Source of the DNA: Diplocloster agilis
GTDB taxonomy: Bacteria > Bacillota > Clostridia > Lachnospirales > Lachnospiraceae
Assembly: GCF_019042275.1 (NCBI RefSeq)
Contig: NZ_JAHQCW010000036.1
Coordinates: 1 to 64,000, forward strand
Direction: 5' to 3'
Length of the DNA: 64,000 nt
Every line of letters begins with the position of its first letter. Position 1 is the stretch's first letter. The notes under the pieces were generated by a model that ran no database searches, was not told the DNA's origin, and was given only the letters and a program-made list of their open reading frames with translations. The position numbers were made by a program, and so were the translations under genes. Shown one piece after another: positions 32,026 to 41,700 of the stretch.

Positions 32026-33027
32026 TTATTCTCCCATTGAACAAGTAGTATCGTACCACTCTTTCACACTGTCATAATAACTTAAAATATCATGGATGCC
32101 ATCTCGCTTTATTTCATGAAACCATTGTTCATGCTGTTTGGAAAATTCAAAAAATCTAATGGCATTTTCGTAATAAGATGAAAAGGATGGATTCGTATTC
32201 ATCTTTTCTATACATTCTTTCAAAGAAAAATTTTTATAATCAGGAGAATTTCTCCAATACCGAGCCCCGTCAACCATCATTGGACTCATATATTTCTCTT
32301 TTCCCTCTTTAATATGAGCCATATATGGTATGAAATAGTCATTGTATACTGGATGAGAATTATTAAAGCTTCTTCCAAAAGCTATACCAATGGCATTTTG
32401 CGCCGTCTCACCTCTTGCAGCCTCTACTATCGGTGTACCTAAATAAATGGAATTTTCTTGATCCATTATAGCTAAACCAGTAGAAATACAACCTCTTAAT
32501 GGAATTCCAGAAATAATTGCTTGACAAAAGAATTCCATACATGTCTGTAAAAAAGACAAATAGATACTATGTTTTTCATACACTACTGGATAATACGGAG
32601 TTCCTGGTTCTCCTAATAGTAATGGGTATGGCTCATTTTTAGGAGTTGCAAGCCAAAATCCTGGTTTTTGCAAGCGATAATTAACATAAATTAAAAAAGT
32701 ATCACTAAAATGACAAACATTTATATACGCATTTGCTTCGGCAATGTATACACTTTGTTTCCAATCTTTTGTTACCGGAACAGGAACAGCACTTGTCGCA
32801 AAACTATTTGCTCCGTCTTTTGTTGAAACTTCTTTATGTATTAAATCAAGTAATTTGTTATAAAGCTCTAATATCACTTGTGAACGATTTTTCTCGACAA
32901 ATTTTGAAAAACCCAAAATATCAAAAAGAGCAATAGAATAAATCTGTTCTTTACTACTGATTTTCTTTAAATATTCTTCCAGTTCTGTTTTATATTTTAA
33001 AGGTTGTAATTCTTTGTTTTCATCCAT
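32026..33027 (-). CDS. Orphan class III nucleotide-cyclase-like protein
   Basis: A 333-residue protein. Residues 30-120 resemble the first half of class III nucleotidyl cyclases: SIALFDILGFSKFVE with a possible metal Asp36, and NVCHFSDTFLIYV with a second Asp109. Later GIPLRGCISTGLAI and IYLGTPIVEAARGE match the family segment with the Arg-Gly-X-His-X-Gly-like strand and the helix that follows. Spacing between the two Asp residues is longer than usual, so there is an insert. No other domain or membrane segment is seen. It is AT-rich and sits between an IS30 remnant and leuS. It could make a cyclic nucleotide signal, perhaps in defence, or be a catalytically idle relative. No effector gene is adjacent. 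Confidence 0.6.
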   Translation of the reverse strand: MDENKELQPLKYKTELEEYLKKISSKEQIYSIALFDILGFSKFVEKNRSQVILELYNKLLDLIHKEVSTKDGANSFATSAVPVPVTKDWKQSVYIAEANAYINVCHFSDTFLIYVNYRLQKPGFWLATPKNEPYPLLLGEPGTPYYPVVYEKHSIYLSFLQTCMEFFCQAIISGIPLRGCISTGLAIMDQENSIYLGTPIVEAARGETAQNAIGIAFGRSFNNSHPVYNDYFIPYMAHIKEGKEKYMSPMMVDGARYWRNSPDYKNFSLKECIEKMNTNPSFSSYYENAIRFFEFSKQHEQWFHEIKRDGIHDILSYYDSVKEWYDTTCSMGE

Positions 33028-33369
33028 AATCCATTTCTCGACAATATTTCATATTTATATCTTTGTATTACATATTTCCTAACTTATAAGAATTTTATCA
33101 TCACTCGACTATTTTTTCATCTATTTACAAAAAATGACGCAGATAATATTTCACTATCTACGCCATTTCCTATGTCACTTCTTGAAATATTTACTCCATT
33201 TTCTTTCGCTTTTTACTCCAATATTACTCCATTTTAAAAATCTGTTACGATATTTTGCGGTATTTTATGATACCTTTTTTCTTGAAGAAAAACTGTTGTA
33301 AACCTTGCTATTCAGCAAACTTTTCAATATTTCCAAGTCCTATATTCTGTTGCGAGAATTTCTTCTCAA
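33028..33369. other. AT-rich gene-free stretch at the island's right edge
   Basis: I see no gene here. An imperfect inverted repeat, AAATGACGCAGATA against TATCTACGCCATTT (about 33132-33168), could terminate leuS transcription or mark an old element end. Short repeats of TTACTCCATTTT occur at about 33190 and 33226. The GC content returns to the chromosomal level inside leuS. Confidence 0.5.
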
Positions 33370-35781
33370 TTATTTCTGCACAATATTAATAATCCGGCCC
33401 GGCACATAGATTTCTTTCACTATCGTTCCGGTCAGCTTCTGCGCGATGGCTGCTTTTCCAGCCTCCAGAGCCGCTTCCTTGGTCACGTCAACGGGAAGGC
33501 TGATCACGGCTTTCGTCTTGCCGTTGATCTGCACCGCCACTTCCTTCTCGTCATCCTTCATGGCTTCTTCTTCATAAGCCGGCCAGGTATTGTGGAATAC
33601 GGAATCCGTATGGCCCAGCGCTTCCCACAGTTCCTCCGTAATATGAGGAGCAAAGGGCGCTAACAGCAGCACCATGGTCTCCAGGCTCTCTTTATCGATA
33701 CCGCCTTCTTTCTTGGCCAGCTCGATAAATTTATTATTATATTCCATGAAACCGGAAATAACCGTATTCAGGCTGAAGTTATCCAGACGGTTCGTAATAT
33801 CATATACCATCTTATGACGGAGCTTTACCATCTCCTTAGTGGCCGAAACGCCGCAGTCCTTATAATCCATCACCAGATTCCAGAACCGGTTGATATAACG
33901 GTAGACACCGTCGATCCCTCTCTCATCCCACTCGGAATCCAGTTCCGGAGGCCCGACAAACAGTTCATACAGTCTCAGGGAATCGCAGCCGTAATCCTGG
34001 ACCAGATCATCCGGCGACACCACATTTCCCTTGGACTTACTCATCTTAATACCGTTCTTACCGGTAATCATACCCTGGTTAAACAGCTTCTTAAAGGGCT
34101 CGTCAAAATCAATCACGCCCATATCACACAAGAATTTGGTATAGAATCTGGAGTACAGAAGATGCAGTACCGCATGCTCCACACCGCCGATATACATATC
34201 CACCGGCAGGTACTTATCCGCTTTCTCTCTGGATACCAACTCTTCCTTATTATGACTGTCCACATAGCGCAGGAAATACCAGGACGACCCTGCCCACTGG
34301 GGCATGGTATTCGTCTCTCTCTTAGCCGGACGTCCGCAGACCGGGCACGTTGTATTTACCCATTCCTCGATGTCAGCCAACGGAGATTCCCCGGTTCCGG
34401 TAGGCTGATAGGACTCTACCTCCGGAAGCAGTAACGGCAGCTGATCCTCCGGCACCGGAACCGCGCCGCAGTGCTCACAGTGGATAATCGGAATCGGTTC
34501 ACCCCAGTAACGCTGTCTGGAGAATACCCAGTCACGCAGCTTGTAATTCACGGTCTTCTTGCCGATCCCCTGCTCTTCCAGCATACCGGGCACGTCCCGC
34601 TTCGCATCCTCGGAATTCATGCCGTTGAATTTATCAGAATTAATCATAATGCCAGGTTCCGTATAAGCCTCTGTCAGATCCGGATTCTCCACGCCATCCT
34701 TGGCAATGACCTGTATGATCGGGATCTCAAACTTTTTTGCAAATTCAAAGTCACGGTCGTCATGGGCCGGCACACACATGATCGCGCCGGTACCGTAATC
34801 CGCCAGCACATAATCCGACAGCCAGATCGGAATCTTCGCCTGATTCAGCGGATTCACCGCATAGCTTCCGGTGAACACACCGGTCTTTTCCTTATCCTGG
34901 AGCCGGTCCACGTTGGACTTCATGGATGAATCAAAGATATACTTCTCCACCTGCTCCTTATACTCATCGGCAGCCAGGGAAGCAGCCAGCGCATGTTCCG
35001 GAGCCAGAACCATAAACGTAGCGCCGTACAGCGTATCCGGCCTGGTCGTATATACTTTAATCTTCTCTTCCCGGCCGTCCACTTCAAAATCGATCTCAGC
35101 GCCGTAGCTCTTACCGATCCAGTCGGTCTGCATCTTCTTCACTTTCTCCGGCCAATCTAACTTATCCAGATCATTCAGCAGCCGTTCCGCGTATTTGGTA
35201 ATGCGCAGCATCCACTGCTTAAGATTCTTCTTCGTCACGGTAGCCCCGCAGCGTTCACAGCAGCCATTCACGACTTCCTCGTTGGCCAGACCGGTCTTGC
35301 AGGAAGGACACCAGTTAATCGGCATCTCCTTTTCATAAGCCAGTCCCTCTTTAAACATCTTCACGAAAATCCACTGGGTCCATTTATAAAAATCAGGATC
35401 CGTGGTATTCACTTCCATATCCCAGTCATAGATCGCAGCAATCTCATTGATCTGTCTCTTAATATTCGAAATATTCTCCGCCGTAGACTTAGCCGGATGA
35501 ACTCCCATCTTGATCGCGTAATTCTCCGCAGGCAGCCCGAATGCGTCCCACCCCATGGGGTGAATCAGATAATATCCTTGCAGCATCTTATAACGGCTCC
35601 ACACATCCGAGATGACATACCCTCTCCAATGCCCTACATGCAGTCCGCTTCCCGAAGGATACGGAAACATATCCAGACAATAATATTTGGGCTTCTTTCC
35701 ATCGTTCACATTCACCGGGTGCTCTTCCCAATTCTTCCGCCATTTCTGCTCAATGGCCCTATGGTTGTAAGGTACTGCCAT
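33370..35781 (-). CDS. leuS: Leucyl-tRNA synthetase
   Basis: An 803-residue class I synthetase that charges tRNA-Leu. The HIGH motif is HVGH in GSGLHVGHWRGY (about residue 48). A zinc-ribbon-like CPSC/CERC region lies near residue 160. The CP1 editing domain spans roughly 220-410 (YTTRPDTLYGATFMVLAPEH). A second Cys pair, EHCGAVPVPEDQLP, is near 435. KMSKS is in GIKMSKSKGNVVSPDD (about residue 575). An anticodon-binding domain and a C-terminal domain follow. Length is normal. A TTGACA / TAGAAT promoter with a 16-base spacer lies just upstream and leaves a leader of only about 45 bases, so no T-box is present. Confidence 0.97.
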   Translation of the reverse strand: MAVPYNHRAIEQKWRKNWEEHPVNVNDGKKPKYYCLDMFPYPSGSGLHVGHWRGYVISDVWSRYKMLQGYYLIHPMGWDAFGLPAENYAIKMGVHPAKSTAENISNIKRQINEIAAIYDWDMEVNTTDPDFYKWTQWIFVKMFKEGLAYEKEMPINWCPSCKTGLANEEVVNGCCERCGATVTKKNLKQWMLRITKYAERLLNDLDKLDWPEKVKKMQTDWIGKSYGAEIDFEVDGREEKIKVYTTRPDTLYGATFMVLAPEHALAASLAADEYKEQVEKYIFDSSMKSNVDRLQDKEKTGVFTGSYAVNPLNQAKIPIWLSDYVLADYGTGAIMCVPAHDDRDFEFAKKFEIPIIQVIAKDGVENPDLTEAYTEPGIMINSDKFNGMNSEDAKRDVPGMLEEQGIGKKTVNYKLRDWVFSRQRYWGEPIPIIHCEHCGAVPVPEDQLPLLLPEVESYQPTGTGESPLADIEEWVNTTCPVCGRPAKRETNTMPQWAGSSWYFLRYVDSHNKEELVSREKADKYLPVDMYIGGVEHAVLHLLYSRFYTKFLCDMGVIDFDEPFKKLFNQGMITGKNGIKMSKSKGNVVSPDDLVQDYGCDSLRLYELFVGPPELDSEWDERGIDGVYRYINRFWNLVMDYKDCGVSATKEMVKLRHKMVYDITNRLDNFSLNTVISGFMEYNNKFIELAKKEGGIDKESLETMVLLLAPFAPHITEELWEALGHTDSVFHNTWPAYEEEAMKDDEKEVAVQINGKTKAVISLPVDVTKEAALEAGKAAIAQKLTGTIVKEIYVPGRIINIVQK

Positions 35782-35822
35782 TTCTCTTCCTCCTAATGTA
35801 TCGCATTCAATTTACACTAGTT

Positions 35823-35850
35823 TTCATTCTATCATACGGTCATCATTTGT
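35823..35850 (-). promoter_or_regulatory. leuS promoter
   Basis: On the minus strand, TTGACA and TAGAAT with a 16-base spacer lie about 45 bases before the leuS start. The short leader rules out T-box control at this promoter. Confidence 0.8.
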
Positions 35851-35949
35851 CAAGGTTTTGATTCATCCGAACAGCATCCGAACAGCCTTCACACAGCCAT
35901 CCACAATCTTTATGCAGCCTCCGCCCCTTCCCATCTTACAGGTAAACCC

Positions 35950-35992
35950 CGACAGAAAACCGCTGACCAAAATACACGGTCAGCGGTTTATA
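35950..35992 (-). terminator. Terminator after the MucBP-like surface protein gene
   Basis: AAACCGCTGACCG against CGGTCAGCGGTTT forms a 12-13 bp stem and ends in TTTTCTGTC on the minus strand, about 20 bases after the stop codon at 36012. Confidence 0.85.
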
Positions 35993-36011
35993 ATCTTACT
36001 ATCTTAAGCTC

Positions 36012-37871
36012 TCAGGCTTTTTTCCTTTTCTTCAGGATCAGAATCCCTGCGGCTCCAAGTAACGCCAACGCCGCGAGACTGATACCGGTGATCATCAGCA
36101 CGTTGGAGGAAGCCTGCTCGGGAGCTCCCGCTGCCAGCGGAACCGGTTCATCTTCAATATTCACCAGACCCTGGTTCCCATTTTCGTCTGTCTGTGCAGC
36201 CTGTTCTTCCGCATTTCCCGTCTGGGTACCGTCCGCCAGGGGAACCGCTTCATCCGGTATGGTCACCAGATTGCCGTTCTGGTCCACTGTAGTCTGTGTT
36301 CCGGCCGGATTGGTAATCGTAGTTACAGGGCTTGGCAATACAACGGTCTCCCCGTTTTCATTGACAATCTCATTCACTACCTGTTCGGTAACGATGGTGT
36401 TTTCATTTTCCGTATCGTTGACGTTTCTATAATAAATAATATAGTTGCGTCTGGTGTTCGAATAACTATGATTTACATCGCCGGACTGTCCACCCAGCAT
36501 GACATAGCTGTTACCAGCGCTCTGATAAGAAGCGGGAGCAGTGATTCTGACGCTGCCTCCGGCCGTAACCTGCTTGGTATCCCGAAACAATACGTTATTT
36601 GTCTTTACATCCACATACTGGATTCCTATATTATAAGAAGCTGTCTGTGCGCTGTTTTCCTCGTTATAATAGATCGTATAATTTCTAGCCGCTTTATTAT
36701 AATCATGGGTCAGCCTGGACGCCTGGCCGGACGCCAGCAGATATTTGTGACCGTTCACTTCCAGAGCGGAGGGTAAATCATAGGTGGCCACAGAATCTAC
36801 CGGAACCGTCACCGTCTCAGTCCGCAGAGTCTCACCGGACACCGCGTCTGTAAAACGGATATTTATCTGATATTCCACTTTTGTACTCACCACATCATAT
36901 AACACATCGTAACTTCTCTGTGCATCAGCGGCGCTGTGCGTAATGGAAGCCGGCTGATTCGCAGCCAGTCTGTAGGAGGTCGTGCCTGCCACATAAGTTC
37001 CGGGAACCACATAGGTATTAGAACCGCCTGCGGGGATAGTCATAGACTCCGAAGCAAAAACCTCGCCATTAGATGCATTCATGAGCCGGATCGCCACAGA
37101 ATACGGCTTATCCGGAGCCGCAGTCTCCGCCGCGTAGGTAAAGCTATAAGAAGTCCTGGCGCTGTCATACCGGTGGGATATGGTCATACTCTGACCGGAA
37201 ACCGCGCGGTAGGTACGATTATTCGCCTGATATTCCGCCGGAGCCGTATAATCAACGCTGCTCCCATAAGAAACGGCAAATTTATCACTTCCCAGCATAT
37301 AACCATTCGTATCTGTAAAATACACATCAATATATTTATCCGGCTGCCGCACCTGCTCATACATAAACTCCATGCTGCTGCCTTCCCCATAATACAAATA
37401 CTGGGTCGTCCCGTTCGTACAGGTATAAGTGACACCATTCACCGTCACATTAGCATCCACCGTATAATCTATACTTCCCTGATTCATATTGAAAAGAAGG
37501 GTGGTCAGCTGCGTTCTGTTCCCCCCGTAATTAGCATACACGGTTACCGGATACTCATTCCGGCTCACGGCAAAATCAGAACCATTCTTCTCAGAGGACA
37601 CCTGCACAACGATATAATCATTCGTAGGTACGGAAAACTTAGTGCTGCTCCCGCTTTCCAGCCAGAACTGCCCGCTGAAACCGCCGTCCGCCGTCCAGGA
37701 AAAGTTATCCGCTTCCCCATAATTAGATACCGTAAAAACCTGTTCCCCAGGTCCCGGCGCTGTCTCACCTGTTATCGTAAATCCCGCCGCTTTGGCTGTC
37801 GTACCACCTAACACTACGGTTCCTATTATAATAAACAAACTGGCAGCTAACATCATAAATTGTTTTTTCAT
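36012..37871 (-). CDS. Surface protein with repeated MucBP-like domains
   Basis: A 619-residue exported protein. It has a signal peptide at residues 1-30 (MKKQFMMLAASLFIIIGTV, cut after TTAKA). Roughly residues 100-480 hold about five repeats of 65-75 residues, with motifs such as INIRFTDAVSGETLRTETV and HSYSNTRRNYIIYYR, like MucBP-type adhesin repeats. A linker with two copies of a DExVPLAxG motif follows, then a membrane helix and a KKRKK tail. A classic LPXTG is not present; the DE-VPLA-type motif is common near the ends of clostridial wall proteins. I start at 37871, with AAAGGATG upstream. A role in binding host glycoprotein is plausible but not proven. Confidence 0.82.
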   Translation of the reverse strand: MKKQFMMLAASLFIIIGTVVLGGTTAKAAGFTITGETAPGPGEQVFTVSNYGEADNFSWTADGGFSGQFWLESGSSTKFSVPTNDYIVVQVSSEKNGSDFAVSRNEYPVTVYANYGGNRTQLTTLLFNMNQGSIDYTVDANVTVNGVTYTCTNGTTQYLYYGEGSSMEFMYEQVRQPDKYIDVYFTDTNGYMLGSDKFAVSYGSSVDYTAPAEYQANNRTYRAVSGQSMTISHRYDSARTSYSFTYAAETAAPDKPYSVAIRLMNASNGEVFASESMTIPAGGSNTYVVPGTYVAGTTSYRLAANQPASITHSAADAQRSYDVLYDVVSTKVEYQINIRFTDAVSGETLRTETVTVPVDSVATYDLPSALEVNGHKYLLASGQASRLTHDYNKAARNYTIYYNEENSAQTASYNIGIQYVDVKTNNVLFRDTKQVTAGGSVRITAPASYQSAGNSYVMLGGQSGDVNHSYSNTRRNYIIYYRNVNDTENENTIVTEQVVNEIVNENGETVVLPSPVTTITNPAGTQTTVDQNGNLVTIPDEAVPLADGTQTGNAEEQAAQTDENGNQGLVNIEDEPVPLAAGAPEQASSNVLMITGISLAALALLGAAGILILKKRKKA

Positions 37872-38147
37872 AACACTCACATCCTTTAAACTACTCAACG
37901 CTCTCTATATAAACCTAATCTAAGAAAGCCATCTTCCCTTTTCACTTATGATCATAATGCCCCAGAATCACACCATTGTCACAAAACCAGGAAATAAATA
38001 GAAACTTCGTCGATTATTTAAGATCCGCCCGCATAATTCACATCAAAACTTTTCCAGCCGAATCCCAGTCACAACCTAAAATCTGCCTCCTATAACCCAA
38101 CCAGAAGCAATATACATTAGACCAGCATACAGGTTGAAGACAAAGTA

Positions 38148-38748
38148 GGAGAAGGCAGGCGCGGAGAGCGGTACCTGACCCGGAGAGACACAAGTATCGG
38201 GAGTCATATCGCTTGAGGCCAGGCCTTAGAACGGGTTACGCAGACGGGGTGAGAACCTCGCAGGGCCCGGGCGGTTCTTCCTCGGGTTTGGGTATGCCCG
38301 TTGCTCAGGGCCGGGATGCTCCGGACAGCCGGATTCCTTTGTGTCTCCCCGGGAGCGCATAGGGCGGCTGTGCTCCCGCTTAGTGTAATCGGAAAGCCGG
38401 GTTCAGGATGACCGGCGGACTTCACGTCCGACGGGCAAGAGCCTCTGAACCGGGAACACTTCACGTGTTCCTGGTGAATAGGCTCGGTTCCTGAACCCGG
38501 CTTTTCGATTTCACTTAGCGGGTGCCAACGCAAGCCCTCCGCGCTCCCGGGGAGACACAAAGGAATCCGGCTGTCCGGAGCATCCCGGCCCTGAGCAACG
38601 GGCATACCCAAACCCGAGGAAGAACCGCCCGGGCCCTGCGAGGTTCACCCCGTCTGCGTAACCCGTTCTAAGGTCTGGCCGATGCGATATGACTCCCGAT
38701 ACTTGTGTCTCCCCGGGTCAGGTACCGCTCCCCGCGCCTGCCTTCTCC
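38148..38748 (+). repeat. Giant hairpin element B
   Basis: A near-perfect inverted repeat of about 600 bases with arms of 250-260 bases. Its outer ends are GGAGAAGGCAGGCGCGG and its complement. The centre (38411-38490) is not self-complementary overall but folds into hairpin 1 (38416-38430, CGGAC-TTCAC-GTCCG) and hairpin 2 (38439-38485, GAGCCT...AGGCTC with an apical GAACAC-TTCAC-GTGTTC). The core is almost identical to elements A and D. Outer blocks such as GGTCTGGCC, CCCGTTCTAAGG and CCCTGCGAGGTT recur in element C. It lies right after the stop codon of the giant adhesin gene and fills most of the 900-base gap before the MucBP-like gene. The rest of that gap (37872-38147) shows no gene. Confidence 0.92.
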
Positions 38749-38750
38749 GG

Positions 38751-38784
38751 CCCTTACTCTCCTTCAGCCCTTACTCTCCTTCAG
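38751..38784. repeat. Perfect 17-bp tandem duplication of the giant adhesin 3' end
   Basis: Two identical copies, 38751-38767 and 38768-38784 (CCCTTACTCTCCTTCAG), cover the last codons and stop of the adhesin gene and repeat them just downstream, between the gene and hairpin element B. Confidence 0.9.
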
Positions 38785-41700
38785 TCCTTCTTCTACGCCA
38801 GCTCAAGAACAGCCCGGCGGCCAAAATACCGGTGCCGGCAAACAATAAGACAAAGAGCCAAAGCGGCGTTTGATCGTTGGTCCGGACCGAAGACAGATAG
38901 CGGTATACCGTAGGATGCTGCACAATCGTACGTTTGATCACGATCCTGGTCTTGCGCGCCTCGTTCTTCAGATAGACGCCCGCATCCCAGGACAGATCCT
39001 CCGGTTTTGTCTCCACATCCAGATAGAAGCTTCTGCTGTAGAACCAGCCCTCCGTAGCCTCCCTGGAGGCGTCGGAATCCAGCTCATAGGCATTTTCCCC
39101 GCTGCCCCGGTTGGCTAGTGTTACCGTATATTTCCCGGGTATCTGGAAGCGCACCCGGTAATAGTTTTCATCCAGATCGTAGAACCGGTAGTAGCCATTG
39201 GCATTGGTTCTGGTCTCCGCACAGACATACCAGGCATTTTCATTGTCCACCTCGCCGCTGGGACAGATTTCCAGAGCCACCGGTATATTGGCTACCCCGA
39301 ACTCGCCTTCGTCCTGGATGCCATTTTGATTCTTGTCATACCAGACGAAATCTCCGATGGTCCCTTTGGTCGAGATAATGCCCGCATCCCAGGTCAGATC
39401 TTCCGCCCCGTATTCAAGCGTCGGGATCGGCATGGTCACATAACCCAGTCCTTCGATCTTAAACATGGCGTCGGAATCTATGGTCGTGTCCTCCCCCTCT
39501 CTCGGGATCGTCACTTTTATGCCGTCCGCGAAGTCAAACGCTACCCGGTACTGGATTCCATACCGCGCGCTGCTCTTTAGATCCGTAAACAGGTATCTGC
39601 CGTTCTGATCCGTGGTCGTGGATGCGTAGTTGCTCCACTCTCCTCCGTCCATCCTGCTTTGGAGGATCACCTTCACTCCGGCTACGCCCCGCTCATTGGA
39701 ATCCTGAAGTCCGTTTTTGTTCAGGTCATACCAGACATAATCTCCGATCGTGCTGAGCTTATAGGCTCCGGCGTCCCATGTGGTGTCCGCCACATCTCTT
39801 GGCAGATGGATCACTTCCGTAAATCCCTGGCTCATGTCTCCATCCACGAAAATCTTCGTATCTGAATCCGTAGTCTTAGTTCCCACATTCGGCTTGACTG
39901 CCGTATATCCTTCCGGATAGGTGAAATGAATCTGGTAATCCCCTTCCAGCAGCCGGTCAAAATAATATTTACCATCTTCCGCTACCGTTGTCGTACGGAT
40001 AGGACTGCCTTTTCGTATTCCGTTCACTACCTGATACAGGTCTACCTTTGTGCCGGGCAGCGGTTTGTAGATGTCCTGCATATCCGTATAATTCTCATCG
40101 TCAAAGCAGAACCCGCCCAGCGCGCTGTATACAGTCAGGCCGGCATCCCAGCGGTCGTCCACGTGAGGGTCCGCCAGTAAGTCGGGTGATGTGCCGGGCC
40201 ACAGATGGATAACCTCTGTCTTCCTGATCCTGTCATCCGCGTGAAGTTCCGTTGAAATCACAGCGTCAGAGTCATAAGCATCCCTAGACGTATTCACATT
40301 CGCTTCCGTAAACATGTATCGGTACGTATAGCCGTCTTCCTTCACCAGGGTGGTCGTGTCAAACACCACCACATAATAGCCTTCCGGAAGATTGTTAAAC
40401 CAGTAGATGCCGTCCTCGCCGTTTACCGTAGACGTAACGGCGGTCGCGTAAGGCGTCAGCCCGTCAATGCTGCCGTCCGGCCCATCCACCTTATAAAGCT
40501 TGACACCCACGTTATTCACGCCGGGTTCCGGCTTCTCTAAACCATCCACATCGATATAGGTGCCCTGCATTCCATCCCGGTTCCAGTCCAGCCAGACCTG
40601 ATTTCCCAGCCGGAACGGGCGGATAAAGCCTGCGTCCAGGGTCATATTCTCTTCGCCGTATAATTTGCCGTCTCTTACCTGTACGGAAAGCTGGACAAAA
40701 TCCGTGGACCCATTTTCATCGATATCGGAATCTTTCGCTCTGTCCCCGCCTGCAAATCTGGTTGTATTGGAGAAATCGTCCAGCATGGAAAATACCACCC
40801 GGTAACGGTAAAATTCCCCGCCCACATAATCGTTGGGGTCTTCTGATCCCGCTGCAGCCCCTTTCTTTAGATAACTGCAGGGCAGATCCGTAAACAGATA
40901 TTTCCCAACGCCGTCCGTGGTTGTGGTGGCATAGAGACTTTCTATGCTGGTTCCGGTCTTGGCGCTGGTCACCGTCTGATAGAGTTCTACCTTCAGATTC
41001 GGCACCGGTGTGTCCGTATCGTCCTGAAGCCCGTCGTTGTTATTGTCATACCAGGCGTAGTCTCCGATGGAACCTGTGGGCAGCTGCAGCTTAGCCGCCA
41101 CATCGTTTGACTCCACCCGGTCCTCATTCCCGATGCTGTCCGCGATTCCTGTCTCTGCCTGCCGGATCACCGCCACCGCGGCTGTATTTACCATCTGTTT
41201 CGTGGCGTAATCCTCGATCTCATCTGCCGTGTATCCCGGCGTCTTCATCGTCAGGGTCATTTGAAAAGAATCGCCGTACGATAGCAGCGCGCTGTCTTTG
41301 AATGTGATCTCCATCCCGATCGCGGTAATTCTTCCGAGATCCGACGGCAAACCCGTGGTCCACTTTCCGCCCCAGTTATTATACTTACCGTTTCCGGCAT
41401 CCAGCGTATCATAGAAGAACGGCATCTCCGCATACAGGTTGCCCGTTCGGTTCTCCCAGCTGTTGGCTCCGGCGGTGTCCTCCACATAATAGTAAAATTT
41501 AAAATTCTCAACCTTCGTTTTATCAGGAATATCCATGCTCTTAAACAGCATTTCCTCAAAGCCAGCCCCGGACGGGATATCCGTATTCCGGCTGACAAAG
41601 GCATTGAACAGGTAACTGTCCCCGTTAAAAGGCAGTATGTCAACCAGCCGGATGGTCTTGGCCGGGTTCGGCGAAAAGTTGTAGATCGTCATCCGGTAAT

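Noticed and set aside
35781-35950. T-box leader for leuS
   Set aside because: The consensus promoter leaves only about 45 bases before the start codon and no T-box sequence is present.
38204-38611. A 135-codon minus-strand frame inside element B
   Set aside because: It lies wholly within the palindrome, has Pro/Arg/Ser-rich composition typical of GC-rich noncoding sequence, and lacks a ribosome site.
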